DNA of 64,000 bases from Arenibacter echinorum (GTDB taxonomy: Bacteria > Bacteroidota > Bacteroidia > Flavobacteriales > Flavobacteriaceae), in NCBI RefSeq assembly GCF_003259375.1, contig NZ_QLLN01000002.1, positions 124,001 to 188,000 on the forward strand. Reading direction: 5' to 3'. A model generated the notes under the pieces. The model had not been told where the DNA came from and made no database searches. It saw only the letters and a program-made list of their open reading frames with translations. A program made the position numbers and the translations under genes. Positions 7,646 to 15,306 of the stretch are shown one piece after another (position 1 is the first letter of the stretch; every line of letters begins with the position of its first letter).

Positions 7646-8799
7646 TTCTTTTCAAATAATTGGGCCAAGCTTAAAAGTACATCCTTAATTTCATTTTCGG
7701 TATTGAAACTGTGCAAACAAAATCGCAATCGCTCCTGCCCTTTTGGTACGGTGGGCGACATAATGGGTTTTACATCAAAACCTTTATCCTGCAACTGTAG
7801 CGACCAATTTTTCACCTTTTCATTGCCTTCCACCAGGCAACAATGCACCGCCGAATTACTGGGAATAAAATAGGCTTCAAGTTCATAGCCCCTCAATTGA
7901 TCCTTAAAAAATTCGATATTAGCCCTAAGTTGCATTTGCCCACCTCTTGACATGGACATATGTTCACAAGCTGCCAAAATCGTTGCCAAGGAATGCGGGG
8001 GCATTCCCGTAGTATAAATAAAGCTACGTGCAAAATTTACCAAATAACTTTTAAGGGTATGGCTTCCCAATATTGCTGCGCCATGACAGCCCATGGCCTT
8101 GCCAAAGGTGACAATCCTTGCAAATACCTTGTCCTGCAATCCCAAATCATTTAGAAGTCCCTCCCCCCTTTTACCAAATACCCCAACCGCATGGGCTTCG
8201 TCCACGACCAAATAGGCTCCTTTGGAAGTGCACAATTCCACCAATGCCTTTAAATCCGGAGTATCCCCATCCATAGAAAAGACCGATTCCGTAACCACAT
8301 ATATATCGCCATCAGTCTTTCTTTCACGGGTGCGGTCTATCTGCCCTTTAAGACCTTTTAATCGGTTGTGCTTAAACTTATAGCTCTGGGCAAGGCCCAT
8401 CCCAATACCATCACGAATACTGGCGTGCGAGAGTTCGTCATAAAAAACAACATCTGAACGCTGTGGTACGGCACTAAAAAAACCTATGTTGGCATCGTAT
8501 CCCGAATTGAAGACCAATGCCGATTCCGAGCCAAAAAAGCTGGCCAACAAATCTTCCAACTCCCCATATAATCCGTCATTACCCGTCAACAGCCTAGATC
8601 CAGTAGCACCATTGGCTATAACGCCTTTCTTTTCCAAGATGCTGGAGGCATTTTTAAAAATGGTCTCGTTTTTGGCAAAACCCAAATAATCATTGGAGGA
8701 AAAATCGATAAGGCCATTGGGCACTGGCAATTTCCGAAGGGCATTATTCGTCTGTCTTTCGGTGAGTTTAGCCGACAATTTTTTTGGGAATTCCGTCAT
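7642..8799 (-). CDS. bioF: 8-amino-7-oxononanoate synthase
   Basis: 385 residues, alpha-oxoamine synthase. It condenses a pimeloyl thioester with L-alanine, using PLP. Motifs: SSNDYLGFAKN at the N-terminus, GSRLLTGN, FNSGYDANIGFF, YDELSHASIRDG, VDEAHAVGVFGKRGEG and the PLP lysine in VTFGKAMGCHGAAILGS. It is the first gene of the leftward biotin operon. A TACATTTG box lies only four bases before the ATG, and an imperfect dyad at 8819-8849 lies just upstream. Confidence 0.95.
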   Translation of the reverse strand: MTEFPKKLSAKLTERQTNNALRKLPVPNGLIDFSSNDYLGFAKNETIFKNASSILEKKGVIANGATGSRLLTGNDGLYGELEDLLASFFGSESALVFNSGYDANIGFFSAVPQRSDVVFYDELSHASIRDGIGMGLAQSYKFKHNRLKGLKGQIDRTRERKTDGDIYVVTESVFSMDGDTPDLKALVELCTSKGAYLVVDEAHAVGVFGKRGEGLLNDLGLQDKVFARIVTFGKAMGCHGAAILGSHTLKSYLVNFARSFIYTTGMPPHSLATILAACEHMSMSRGGQMQLRANIEFFKDQLRGYELEAYFIPSNSAVHCCLVEGNEKVKNWSLQLQDKGFDVKPIMSPTVPKGQERLRFCLHSFNTENEIKDVLLSLAQLFEKK

Positions 8800-8803
8800 A
8801 TCA

Positions 8804-8811
8804 CAAATGTA
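8804..8811 (-). promoter_or_regulatory. Candidate -7 box (TACATTTG) of the biotin operon
   Basis: Minus-strand TACATTTG matches TAnnTTTG and ends four bases before the bioF ATG (8799). If used, the transcript would be almost leaderless. Confidence 0.4.
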
Positions 8812-8818
8812 GCATATC

Positions 8819-8849
8819 CTGTATTTATATAGTATATTCGTTTATACAA
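8819..8849. promoter_or_regulatory. Imperfect dyad upstream of bioF, possible operator
   Basis: CTGTATTTA (8819-8827) and TTTATACAA (8841-8849) are imperfect inverted repeats in the 128-bp gap between divergent bioF and the M61 peptidase. The half-sites vaguely recall the TTGTAAACC/GGTTTACAA of BirA operators. The match is weak and the region is AT-rich. Confidence 0.25.
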
Positions 8850-8927
8850 AGCATTGGAAAATAATAATACGGGACCGGGTATTAACTCAGGTTTCCCATC
8901 TATAAAAATATATCGAAATCGAATTAT

Positions 8928-10736
8928 ATGAAAATCAACATTCTAAGCCTCCTTTTTCTTGCCATTAGCCTTGGCCTGCAGGGCCAAACCAACCAATATA
9001 GCATTTCTTTTGAAAATGCCGTACATCACGAAGCGGAAATTACGACCTCCTTTCCTTCACTGAATCCCGGTGTACTTTCTGTACGGATGGGCCGCTCCTC
9101 TCCCGGGCGCTATGCCATACACGAGTTTGCAAAAAATGTATACAATTTTAAGGCGACCGATAGCAAAGGAAAGGCCTTGGATATTACCAGGCCCAATCCC
9201 TACCAGTGGGATATTACCGGCCATGATGGGGAGGTAAACATTAGCTATACCCTTTTTGCTAATCGTGGGGATGGCACTTATGCCCAAATTGACGAAACCC
9301 ATGCCCATTTAAATATCCCTGCCACCTTTATGTACGTGACCAATTTAACCGATCGGAAAATAGAAGTGGATTTTAAGGTAAGGGAAGACCTCAACTGGAA
9401 GGTGGCCACCCAAATGCCCAAAGTTTCGGGCAATATCTATACGGCACCCAACTTACAGTACTTTATGGACAGTCCAACCGAAATCAGCAATTACGCGATC
9501 CGCCAATTTGTGGTAGATAACCATGGAACACCACAAAACATAGAATTTGTATTGCACCACAACGGAACGGAAGCAGAGCTGGACACCTATTTTGAACAGG
9601 TAAAGAAGGTGGTTCTGGCCGAAAAGGATGTCTTTGGTGAACTGCCCAACTACGATTACGGGACCTATACATTTTTGGCCTGTTATATCCCCAATGCCTC
9701 CGGGGATGGCATGGAACATAGAAATTCTACCATTCTTACCGATAGGGAAGGCTTGGCCGAAGGTGGCATGAAAAACAATATAGGTACTGTTGCCCATGAA
9801 TTTTTTCATTGTTGGAACGTGGAACGTATTCGTCCCCAGGCCTTGGAACCCTTCAATTTTGCCGAAGCCAATATGAGCGGGGAACTTTGGTTTGCGGAAG
9901 GTTTTACCAGTTATTACACCAATTTTATCCTTTGTCGCGCCGGTATCATCACCCCTGAGGAATATGTAGAGGGCCTAACGGGTACTTTTAATTATGTTTG
10001 GAACTCTCCGGCTAGGCAATTCTTTAACCCTATAGAAATGAGCTACCAAGCGCCCTTTGTGGACGCTGCCACTTCTGTGGATCCGGTGAATAGGGAAAAC
10101 ACCTTTATTTCGTATTATTCCTATGGCAGTGTTTTGGGACTGGCCCTGGACCTTTCTTTACGACAAAACGGACTTAATTTGGACGACTTTATGAAATTGG
10201 TCTGGCAGACCTACGGTAAAAAAGAGGTGCCCTACACCTTGTCCGACCTACGCCAAACCCTAGTGCAATATGCGGGAAAGGAATTTGGAAACAGTTTCTT
10301 TGATAGCTACATATATCAAAGTGAAATGCCAGATTATGGTTCATTGTTCGCATCGGTAGGGGTTGCATTAAAGCAGGCCATGGACCAACCATATTTTGGG
10401 GCGAGTGTGAGCACCAACCGATTTGGTATGGGTAGCATTCAGGAAAATACCCCAATAGGGAGCCCAGCTTATAACGCAGGACTAGACGCCAGGGATGTTA
10501 TTACCGCCATCAATAACGTTCCTTTGACTGCAACACAGAGTTTTAACGACATCATAAACCAGTTTAAGGTTGGGGACACGCTACAAGTAGCCTATACCCG
10601 TTATGGCCTTCCAAAATCTACCGCTGTGGTTCTCGCAGGGAATCCTGCCTATGGCATACAGTTAACAGAAAAGGATGGTGACAAACCTAGCAAACAGGTG
10701 TTGAAAAATAGAAAAGAGTGGTTAAAACTGGATTAA
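8928..10736 (+). CDS. M61 family metallopeptidase with PDZ domain (glycyl aminopeptidase-like)
   Basis: 602 residues, with a signal peptide ending GLQGQTNQ, so periplasmic or surface. The N-terminal beta domain (RVGRSSPGRYAIHEF-type motif RMGRSSPGRYAIHEFAKN) is characteristic of M61. The zinc site is TVAHEFFHCWNVERIRP (H290, E291, H294), and the third ligand lies in GELWFAEGFTSYY near residue 325. A PDZ domain follows at about 480-570 (GSPAYNAGLDARDVITAINN). The family cleaves N-terminal Gly or Ala from peptides. The downstream acetyltransferase gene starts at the base after its stop. Confidence 0.93.
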   Translation: MKINILSLLFLAISLGLQGQTNQYSISFENAVHHEAEITTSFPSLNPGVLSVRMGRSSPGRYAIHEFAKNVYNFKATDSKGKALDITRPNPYQWDITGHDGEVNISYTLFANRGDGTYAQIDETHAHLNIPATFMYVTNLTDRKIEVDFKVREDLNWKVATQMPKVSGNIYTAPNLQYFMDSPTEISNYAIRQFVVDNHGTPQNIEFVLHHNGTEAELDTYFEQVKKVVLAEKDVFGELPNYDYGTYTFLACYIPNASGDGMEHRNSTILTDREGLAEGGMKNNIGTVAHEFFHCWNVERIRPQALEPFNFAEANMSGELWFAEGFTSYYTNFILCRAGIITPEEYVEGLTGTFNYVWNSPARQFFNPIEMSYQAPFVDAATSVDPVNRENTFISYYSYGSVLGLALDLSLRQNGLNLDDFMKLVWQTYGKKEVPYTLSDLRQTLVQYAGKEFGNSFFDSYIYQSEMPDYGSLFASVGVALKQAMDQPYFGASVSTNRFGMGSIQENTPIGSPAYNAGLDARDVITAINNVPLTATQSFNDIINQFKVGDTLQVAYTRYGLPKSTAVVLAGNPAYGIQLTEKDGDKPSKQVLKNRKEWLKLD

Positions 10737-11270
10737 ATGGAAATAAAATTCACCCGCTGCAGCACAAAAGCTGAATTGCAGCAAATCTTGGACCTGCAAC
10801 ATAGGAACCACTTACAAAATGTGGATGCCGATGAAAAGGAAAAAGAAGGATTTGTTACGGTATCCCATACTTTGGAACTCCTGACCCAAATGAATGCTGT
10901 CTGTCCCCATATCATTGCCAAGGACCAAGATAAAGTGGTGGGCTACGCGCTTTGCATGCATCCCCGATTTGGAAATGACGTTGAGGTCTTAAAACCCATG
11001 TTTGTGGAAATAGAAGCGGTACTACCCAAAGGGGACCCCTATATGGTCATGGGACAAATATGTATAGACAAGGAGTACCGGCGACAGGGTATTTTTAGAA
11101 AGTTGTACGAAACCATGAAGAATACCCTACAGCCCAATTTTACCAGTATAGTTACCGAGGTAGATGCCACCAACCTGCGTTCGTTGGAAGCCCATTACGC
11201 GGTGGGATTTGAGGAATTAAAAACCTACCATGCAGGAGGGCAGGATTGGAAGTTGATCGTGTTGCGGTAA
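10737..11270 (+). CDS. GNAT family N-acetyltransferase
   Basis: 177 residues, cytosolic. The acetyl-CoA binding motif A is MGQICIDKEYRRQGIFRKLYETM, seen as VMGQICIDKEYRRQGIF with the usual R/Q-x-x-G-x-G/A variant RRQGIF; motif B is ATNLRSLEAHYAVGFEE. The acceptor is unknown. The ATG directly abuts the TAA of the peptidase (TAAATG), so the two are co-transcribed and probably coupled. Confidence 0.9.
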   Translation: MEIKFTRCSTKAELQQILDLQHRNHLQNVDADEKEKEGFVTVSHTLELLTQMNAVCPHIIAKDQDKVVGYALCMHPRFGNDVEVLKPMFVEIEAVLPKGDPYMVMGQICIDKEYRRQGIFRKLYETMKNTLQPNFTSIVTEVDATNLRSLEAHYAVGFEELKTYHAGGQDWKLIVLR

Positions 11271-11379
11271 TGAATTTTGGGAAATAAGATGGAATAACCG
11301 TAAGACTTGGGCGCAAACCTACCTAGCCGTCAAGCAGGCGTTAACCATCCGATAAGCTAGGTAAGATAATTGAGAAATT

Positions 11380-11387
11380 TATATTTG
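11380..11387 (+). promoter_or_regulatory. Candidate -7 box (TATATTTG) of the first parDE module
   Basis: TATATTTG matches TAnnTTTG and sits immediately upstream of the palindrome at 11394-11417, so transcription would start inside the palindrome. Confidence 0.45.
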
Positions 11388-11393
11388 ATTCGT

Positions 11394-11417
11394 TTTTGGT
11401 GTATTTTTACACCAAAA
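11394..11417. promoter_or_regulatory. Perfect 10-bp palindrome, probable ParD operator
   Basis: TTTTGGTGTA (11394-11403), four T, then TACACCAAAA (11408-11417): perfect ten-base arms. It lies 8 nt before the parD ATG and just after the -7 box, the position expected for autoregulation by a ribbon-helix-helix antitoxin. Confidence 0.6.
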
Positions 11418-11425
11418 TAAAAATT

Positions 11426-11665
11426 ATGTCTAGACAAAGTATTTCATTCACAGAACCCAACGATGAATGGTTAAAAAAACAAGTAGACAATAAGGAGTAC
11501 TCTAGCAAAAGTGAACTGGTCAATGATTTGATCAGACAAGCCAGAAAACAACATGTCCAAATAGATTGGATCAGAACTAAATTAGAAAAAGCTGAGAACA
11601 GCGGATTTACTGAAGATAGTAAAGAACAAATATTAGAGCAATCCAAGTCCTTACTTCGTGGCTAA
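11426..11665 (+). CDS. Type II antitoxin, ParD/CopG-like (module 1)
   Basis: 79 residues from ATG at 11426. The N-terminal ribbon-helix-helix is MSRQSISFTEPNDEWLKKQV followed by SKSELVNDLIRQA, typical ParD; the acidic C-terminal tail would wrap the toxin. An upstream in-frame ATG near 11396 is rejected because it would run through the operator palindrome. Its last 8 bases overlap the toxin gene. It probably represses its own promoter through the palindrome at 11394-11417. Confidence 0.88.
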   Translation: MSRQSISFTEPNDEWLKKQVDNKEYSSKSELVNDLIRQARKQHVQIDWIRTKLEKAENSGFTEDSKEQILEQSKSLLRG

Positions 11666-11948
11666 CTATAAATTAAGCAACTCTGCCAGAGTGGATTTGA
11701 TACGAATTCATCAATACGAAGTAAGAAAATTTGGTGTTGAACAAGCTGACCAATACTACTATTCATTTTTCGAGTATTTTGACATTATTGCCCAACTACC
11801 TTTTTCATTTGAATCAGTTGATTTTATAAAAGAAGGCTATAGACGTTGTGTTTGCGGTTCAGTTAGTATTTATTACAGAATACAGGATGACACTGTTGAA
11901 ATAATGGCCATTATTGGAAGGCAAGATTTAAACAATATGCCACTCTAA
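11658..11948 (+). CDS. Type II toxin, ParE/RelE-like (module 1)
   Basis: 96 residues from GTG at 11658, overlapping parD by 8 nt. YKLSNSARVDLIRIHQYEVRKFG matches the first helix pair of ParE; VDFIKEGYRRCVCGSVSIYYRI and VEIMAIIGRQD match the central sheet and the C-terminal strand. ParE toxins poison DNA gyrase, whereas RelE members cleave mRNA; sequence alone does not decide, but ParD pairing favours ParE. The frame is intact. A REP-like hairpin lies just downstream. Confidence 0.88.
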   Translation: MANYKLSNSARVDLIRIHQYEVRKFGVEQADQYYYSFFEYFDIIAQLPFSFESVDFIKEGYRRCVCGSVSIYYRIQDDTVEIMAIIGRQDLNNMPL

Positions 11949-11999
11949 CCTCCGTTAGCGCAGATTAAATAGTTATTTCTCCACAAATTCCTGTGCTAA
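11949..11999. repeat. REP-like element, copy 1, after parE module 1
   Basis: It starts CCTCCGTTAGCGCAG; TTAGCGCAG (11955-11963) pairs with CTGTGCTAA (11991-11999) around an AT-rich loop of 27 nt. Copy 2 at 14764-14795 shares the CCTCCGyTAGCGC start. The remainder up to 12200 shows no gene; CCGG and GAAGCCGG halves at about 12068-12092 form a weak hairpin. Confidence 0.5.
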
Positions 12000-12203
12000 C
12001 TCAACCTTGTCCAAATCGGCAGGCTCATATCTTCCCTATTATTAAATAGTAACTCAAATTACTTAACCGGTACTTCTAGGAAGCCGGAGAATAACTGAAT
12101 CCCTTCGGCAATGCAAGCTTTGCTGATTAATGCCAAGTTTTTATATATTTATAACGTCCGCAAGATTTTTTCTCAAATTGCTGACCTAAAGCATGCGCCC
12201 ATG

Positions 12204-13853
12204 ATGAAATATTCCGTTTTATTGATCTTTTTCTTTTCATGTTTATTTTTGGCACATGGACAGGCAGAAAAGCAGTTTGAAAATGTAATTATCACCTCCA
12301 ACAAGAAAAAAACCCAAGTAAAAGCAGGTAACAATGGGCAATTGCATCTAAATGTATCCCCAAAAAATGTCCTTAAATTTAAAGCTATTGGATGGGTACG
12401 CTATAGTGATTTCGGCGCCACAGGTGATGGTAAAACAGATGATATGGACGCCATTGCCGCAACCCATGCCTTCGCCAATCTTCACGGCCTTATGGTGAAA
12501 GCCGACCAGGGTTTCACCTACTACATAGGAGGCAAGGAACGTACGGCAGAAATCCAAACCGATACCGATTTTGGAACGGCGGCCTTTATTATTGATGATA
12601 CCCAAGTCCAAAACCACAAAGCTTCGGTTTTTAAGGTGGTTTCCAACTTACAGCCCTTTAAACTGGATGGCATAACATCACTTAAAAGAAACCAGGAAAA
12701 AATAGACGTCGTTTTGCCTCAGTCCTGTCTTATCACGGTTACGAATTCCAATGTGAGGCACTATATCCGCTTTGGGCTAAACCAAGACAATGGCTCCCAG
12801 CAAACCGATATCTTTGTCGTTGACAAAAACGGACATGTGGATTTGGACGCCCCCATTATTTGGGATTTTGAGCAGATTTCGAATGTAACCGCCATACCCT
12901 TGGACACCACAACCCTAAATATTACAGGAGGACGTTTTACCACCATTGCCAATAAGGCCGAATCCAAGTACAATTATTATAGCAGGAACATCTGGGTCAA
13001 CCGTTCCAATGTAGTAATCGATGGGCTGGAGCACCACGTCATAGGAGAAGGAGATCATGGTGCGCCCTATGGCGGCTTTATCAATATCCGTGACTGTGCC
13101 TATGTAACCGTGAAGAACACCCTCCTCACCGGTCGCAAAACCTACCGAACTATTGGCTCGGCAGGGAAACCGGTATCTATGGGATCGTATGACCTTCTGG
13201 TAAACCGTGGCCTCAATGTAAAGTTTGAGAATTGCAGGCAGACCAATGATATTAACGACAATACCTATTGGGGGATAATGAGTTCCAATTACTCCAAGAA
13301 CCTGATCTATGACCATTGCACCTTTTCACGCTTCGATGCCCATAAGGGGGTTGCCAATGCCACGATCCTAAACTCTACCCTTGGCCATATGGGAATCAAT
13401 GCCATAGGTAGCGGTGTCTTGACCATTGAGAACAGCACTATCCGAGGTAAAACCCTAATTAATTTGCGCGAGGATTATGGTAGTACATGGCAGGGAGAGA
13501 TAGTGATCCGCAACTGTGTTTTTATACCCGAAGGGGGTAAGCCCAGCGAAGCCAACATTATAGGAGGTTCCTACTCTGGGCAGCATAATTTTGGCTATAC
13601 CTGTTATATGCCCGAAAGAATCACCTTAGAGAACCTCCATATAGATGATACCAATCACCCGGAAGATTATGAAGGGCCCGCCATTTTTAAAGACTTTAAT
13701 GAAGAAATGACGGATGATTCTTATCAGGAGCAATTTCCATATATCAAAACCAATGAAATAATCCTTAAGAATGTGACCACCACAAGTGGCAAGGACCTAT
13801 TAATCAGCAGAAATCCGTTTATGTTCCAAGATGTGAGGGTGCATATGGAGTGA
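12204..13853 (+). CDS. Secreted right-handed beta-helix protein (pectate-lyase superfamily)
   Basis: 549 residues from ATG at 12204; the adjacent ATG at 12201 is equally possible. A longer frame back to 12111 is rejected because a good signal peptide starts here (MKYSVLLIFFFSCLFLAHGQ). The mature protein opens with WVRYSDFGATGDGKTDDMDA, the classic N-terminus of the pectate lyase 3 / polygalacturonase-like beta-helix superfamily, then alternates N- and I-rich strands (CAYVTVKNTLL, NVKFENCRQTND, IGGSYSGQHNFG). No lyase catalytic residues can be pinned. Probably a polysaccharide-active or binding protein. It lies between the two toxin-antitoxin modules. No sorting domain is seen at the C-terminus. 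Confidence 0.75.
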   Translation: MKYSVLLIFFFSCLFLAHGQAEKQFENVIITSNKKKTQVKAGNNGQLHLNVSPKNVLKFKAIGWVRYSDFGATGDGKTDDMDAIAATHAFANLHGLMVKADQGFTYYIGGKERTAEIQTDTDFGTAAFIIDDTQVQNHKASVFKVVSNLQPFKLDGITSLKRNQEKIDVVLPQSCLITVTNSNVRHYIRFGLNQDNGSQQTDIFVVDKNGHVDLDAPIIWDFEQISNVTAIPLDTTTLNITGGRFTTIANKAESKYNYYSRNIWVNRSNVVIDGLEHHVIGEGDHGAPYGGFINIRDCAYVTVKNTLLTGRKTYRTIGSAGKPVSMGSYDLLVNRGLNVKFENCRQTNDINDNTYWGIMSSNYSKNLIYDHCTFSRFDAHKGVANATILNSTLGHMGINAIGSGVLTIENSTIRGKTLINLREDYGSTWQGEIVIRNCVFIPEGGKPSEANIIGGSYSGQHNFGYTCYMPERITLENLHIDDTNHPEDYEGPAIFKDFNEEMTDDSYQEQFPYIKTNEIILKNVTTTSGKDLLISRNPFMFQDVRVHME

Positions 13854-14093
13854 GATAATCTCCATCTAACACAAACTATGCGCCAGCCTGGAAATATTTT
13901 CGTTAGACAAATTCTAATGGATCACAATTCTTTGGCGGTGCATATCCATGCCAGCAAAGAAAGCCCGTTACAACAAAACTTAAGTAGTGATTTAAAAAAT
14001 TAATATGGCCATTAAACAAACTTGGCAACAAAAATATTATTACAACAACCTAGTTACTACAAGGGTTGAGTGTACTTTTAGAGTTTTATTTTT

Positions 14094-14108
14094 TACCAAT
14101 TTTTGGTA
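14094..14108. promoter_or_regulatory. Inverted repeat overlapping the promoter of parDE module 2
   Basis: TACCAA (14094-14099), TTT, TTGGTA (14103-14108). It overlaps the first bases of the TATATTTG box at 14107-14114. Its GGTA core recalls the module 1 operator (GGTGTA). Probable antitoxin operator. Confidence 0.45.
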
Positions 14109-14114
14109 TATTTG
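14107..14114 (+). promoter_or_regulatory. Candidate -7 box (TATATTTG) of parDE module 2
   Basis: TATATTTG matches TAnnTTTG, 16 nt before the parD ATG at 14131; identical to the box of module 1. Confidence 0.45.
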
Positions 14115-14130
14115 AAATAAATGTATCATA

Positions 14131-14382
14131 ATGAGTAAAAACACATCCATATCGCTGGGAAATTATTTTGACCAATTCATTCAAAACCGAATTAAAGAAG
14201 GCCGATTTAAAAATGTGAGTGAAGTTGTTCGTGCTGGTTTAAGACTATTAGAGGAAGAAGAAAATAAGGTCATAGCCTTGAAAACTGCTATTCAAGAAGG
14301 AATTGATAGTGGAATTGCGAAGGATTTTGACCCAAAAAAGCATCTCGAATCCTTAAAAGCGAAAAAACATTCGCATGGCTGA
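14131..14382 (+). CDS. Type II antitoxin, ParD-like (module 2)
   Basis: 83 residues. MSKNTSISLGNYFDQFIQN and FKNVSEVVRAGLRLLEEEE are textbook ParD (ribbon-helix-helix plus the SEVVRAGLRLLE helix); the tail is charged. It is from a different ParD subfamily than module 1. It overlaps the toxin start by 8 nt, exactly as in module 1. The frame is intact, so the antitoxin outlives its damaged toxin or both are still active through slippage. Confidence 0.92.
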   Translation: MSKNTSISLGNYFDQFIQNRIKEGRFKNVSEVVRAGLRLLEEEENKVIALKTAIQEGIDSGIAKDFDPKKHLESLKAKKHSHG

Positions 14383-14678
14383 ATACAAACTGACAAAAAA
14401 AAGCCGTTGAGGACCTTGCTAAAATATGGGACTATACTTTTGAGGTCTGGTCGGAAAACCAAGCGGACAAGTATTATGAAATGTTAATTTCCTATTTTCA
14501 AGAAATTGCTAACAATCCTGATTTAGGTCAGAATTATGTTGGAATTACTCAAAATCTATTCGGTTTTAAAACGAATCGACATATTATATTCTATCGATCA
14601 ACTAATGAAAATTATGTTGAAATTACGAGAATTTTGCATGAAAGAATGGACTTAAAAAAACGAATCCACGAAAAATAA
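14375..14678 (+). pseudogene. ParE toxin (module 2) with a +1 frameshift in an A8 run
   Basis: ATG at 14375 encodes MAEYKLTKK and then hits TGA at 14408-14410. After removing one A from the A8 run at 14395-14402 the frame continues AVEDLAKIWDYTFEVW, QADKYYEML, LFGFKTNRHIIFY and EITRILHERMD, ending at the stop at 14678: a complete ParE of about 100 residues. The downstream part is otherwise undamaged. It may be a recent null mutation, a homopolymer error, or a slippage-controlled toxin. Confidence 0.85.
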
Positions 14679-14763
14679 AAACTAAGAACAACGAGCCCTC
14701 AATTTTGGTTAACCTCAAATTTCCGATTCCCTCCAATAGACTTCAATCATAATCCCCTCATTT

Positions 14764-14795
14764 CCTCCGCTAGCGCGAGCATCATGCTCGTGCTA
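14764..14795. repeat. REP-like element, copy 2, after parE module 2
   Basis: It starts CCTCCGCTAGCGC. TAGCGCGAGCAT (14771-14782) pairs with ATGCTCGTGCTA (14784-14795), 11 of 12 bases, around one base. Same leading sequence as copy 1. Confidence 0.6.
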
Positions 14796-14877
14796 TTACC
14801 AATAATCGACTTAAGATTAAAAGGATTAATAGCACCAATTACCAAATCATTACGTTTAGCTAGCAGTGCAAGAAAGA

Positions 14878-14897
14878 AAACCTCATCAATGAGGTTT
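14878..14897. other. Perfect 9-bp hairpin before the orphan HTH gene
   Basis: AAACCTCAT (14878-14886), CA, ATGAGGTTT (14889-14897). It could be an operator or, on the minus strand, a weak terminator followed by TTTTCTTTC-like sequence. No gene on that strand would need it. Confidence 0.35.
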
Positions 14898-14966
14898 GAA
14901 CATCTTATTATATGTAAAAGAATATAAATATTGAATTTTTAATACTTTTATATTTAATTGCATATA

Positions 14967-15176
14967 ATGACACAGTTGGCGGAATTCGTGAAAAAACGTA
15001 GAAAAGCAGTTAATCTTACTGAGGAAGAATTCGCGGAGCGTGCGGGGGTAGCATTAACCGTGGTGCGCAAAATTGAACAGGGCAAAACCAATCTTAATTT
15101 GGACAAAGTGAATCTGGTTCTTCGGATGTTCGGGCATGAAATAGGTCCTGTGAATAGTAAAGCACTTAATCAATGA
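14967..15176 (+). CDS. Orphan HTH XRE protein (HipB/y4mF-like antitoxin)
   Basis: 69 residues from ATG at 14967. The helix-turn-helix is LAEFVKKRRKAVNL, EEEFAERAGVALTVVRKIEQG, then TNLNLDKVNLVLRMFG, as in the y4mF subgroup of HipB-like regulators that normally precede hipA. No HipA kinase gene follows; only about 70 nt and a strong terminator lie downstream. It is GC-richer than the AT-rich sequence just upstream. Probably a leftover antitoxin or a solitary regulator. Confidence 0.8.
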   Translation: MTQLAEFVKKRRKAVNLTEEEFAERAGVALTVVRKIEQGKTNLNLDKVNLVLRMFGHEIGPVNSKALNQ

Positions 15177-15246
15177 CCTGGTAAAACCCAGCTATCGGGA
15201 GCATCAGACCTATCTGGATAAGGCAGACTCGTGCCAACCGGATATC

Positions 15247-15288
15247 AAAAAAATAGGTGGTCTAAAAATTTAGATCACCTATTTTTTA
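15247..15288. terminator. Bidirectional Rho-independent terminator
   Basis: AAAAAATAGGTG...CACCTATTTTTT with an inner TCTAAA/TTTAGA stem. A-runs on the left and T-runs on the right suit termination of both the rightward HTH gene and the leftward DUF285 gene. Confidence 0.85.
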
Positions 15289-15306
15289 TTCACTTAAAAT
15301 TGATAT

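Noticed and set aside
8928..9057. Signal-peptide-less cytosolic peptidase start
   Set aside because: A start further downstream was considered, but the ATG at 8928 gives a convincing signal peptide (LLFLAISLGLQGQ).
13878..14003. 41-codon frame between the beta-helix gene and parD module 2
   Set aside because: It encodes MRQPGNIFVRQ... then SLAVHIHAS, which looks protein-like but has no recognisable family, signal or promoter; probably a remnant or chance frame.
15177..15240. Possible HipA start after the orphan HipB-like gene
   Set aside because: A short open stretch (DLVKPSYREHQTYLDK) exists in one frame but stops within about 35 codons and shows no HipA kinase motif.
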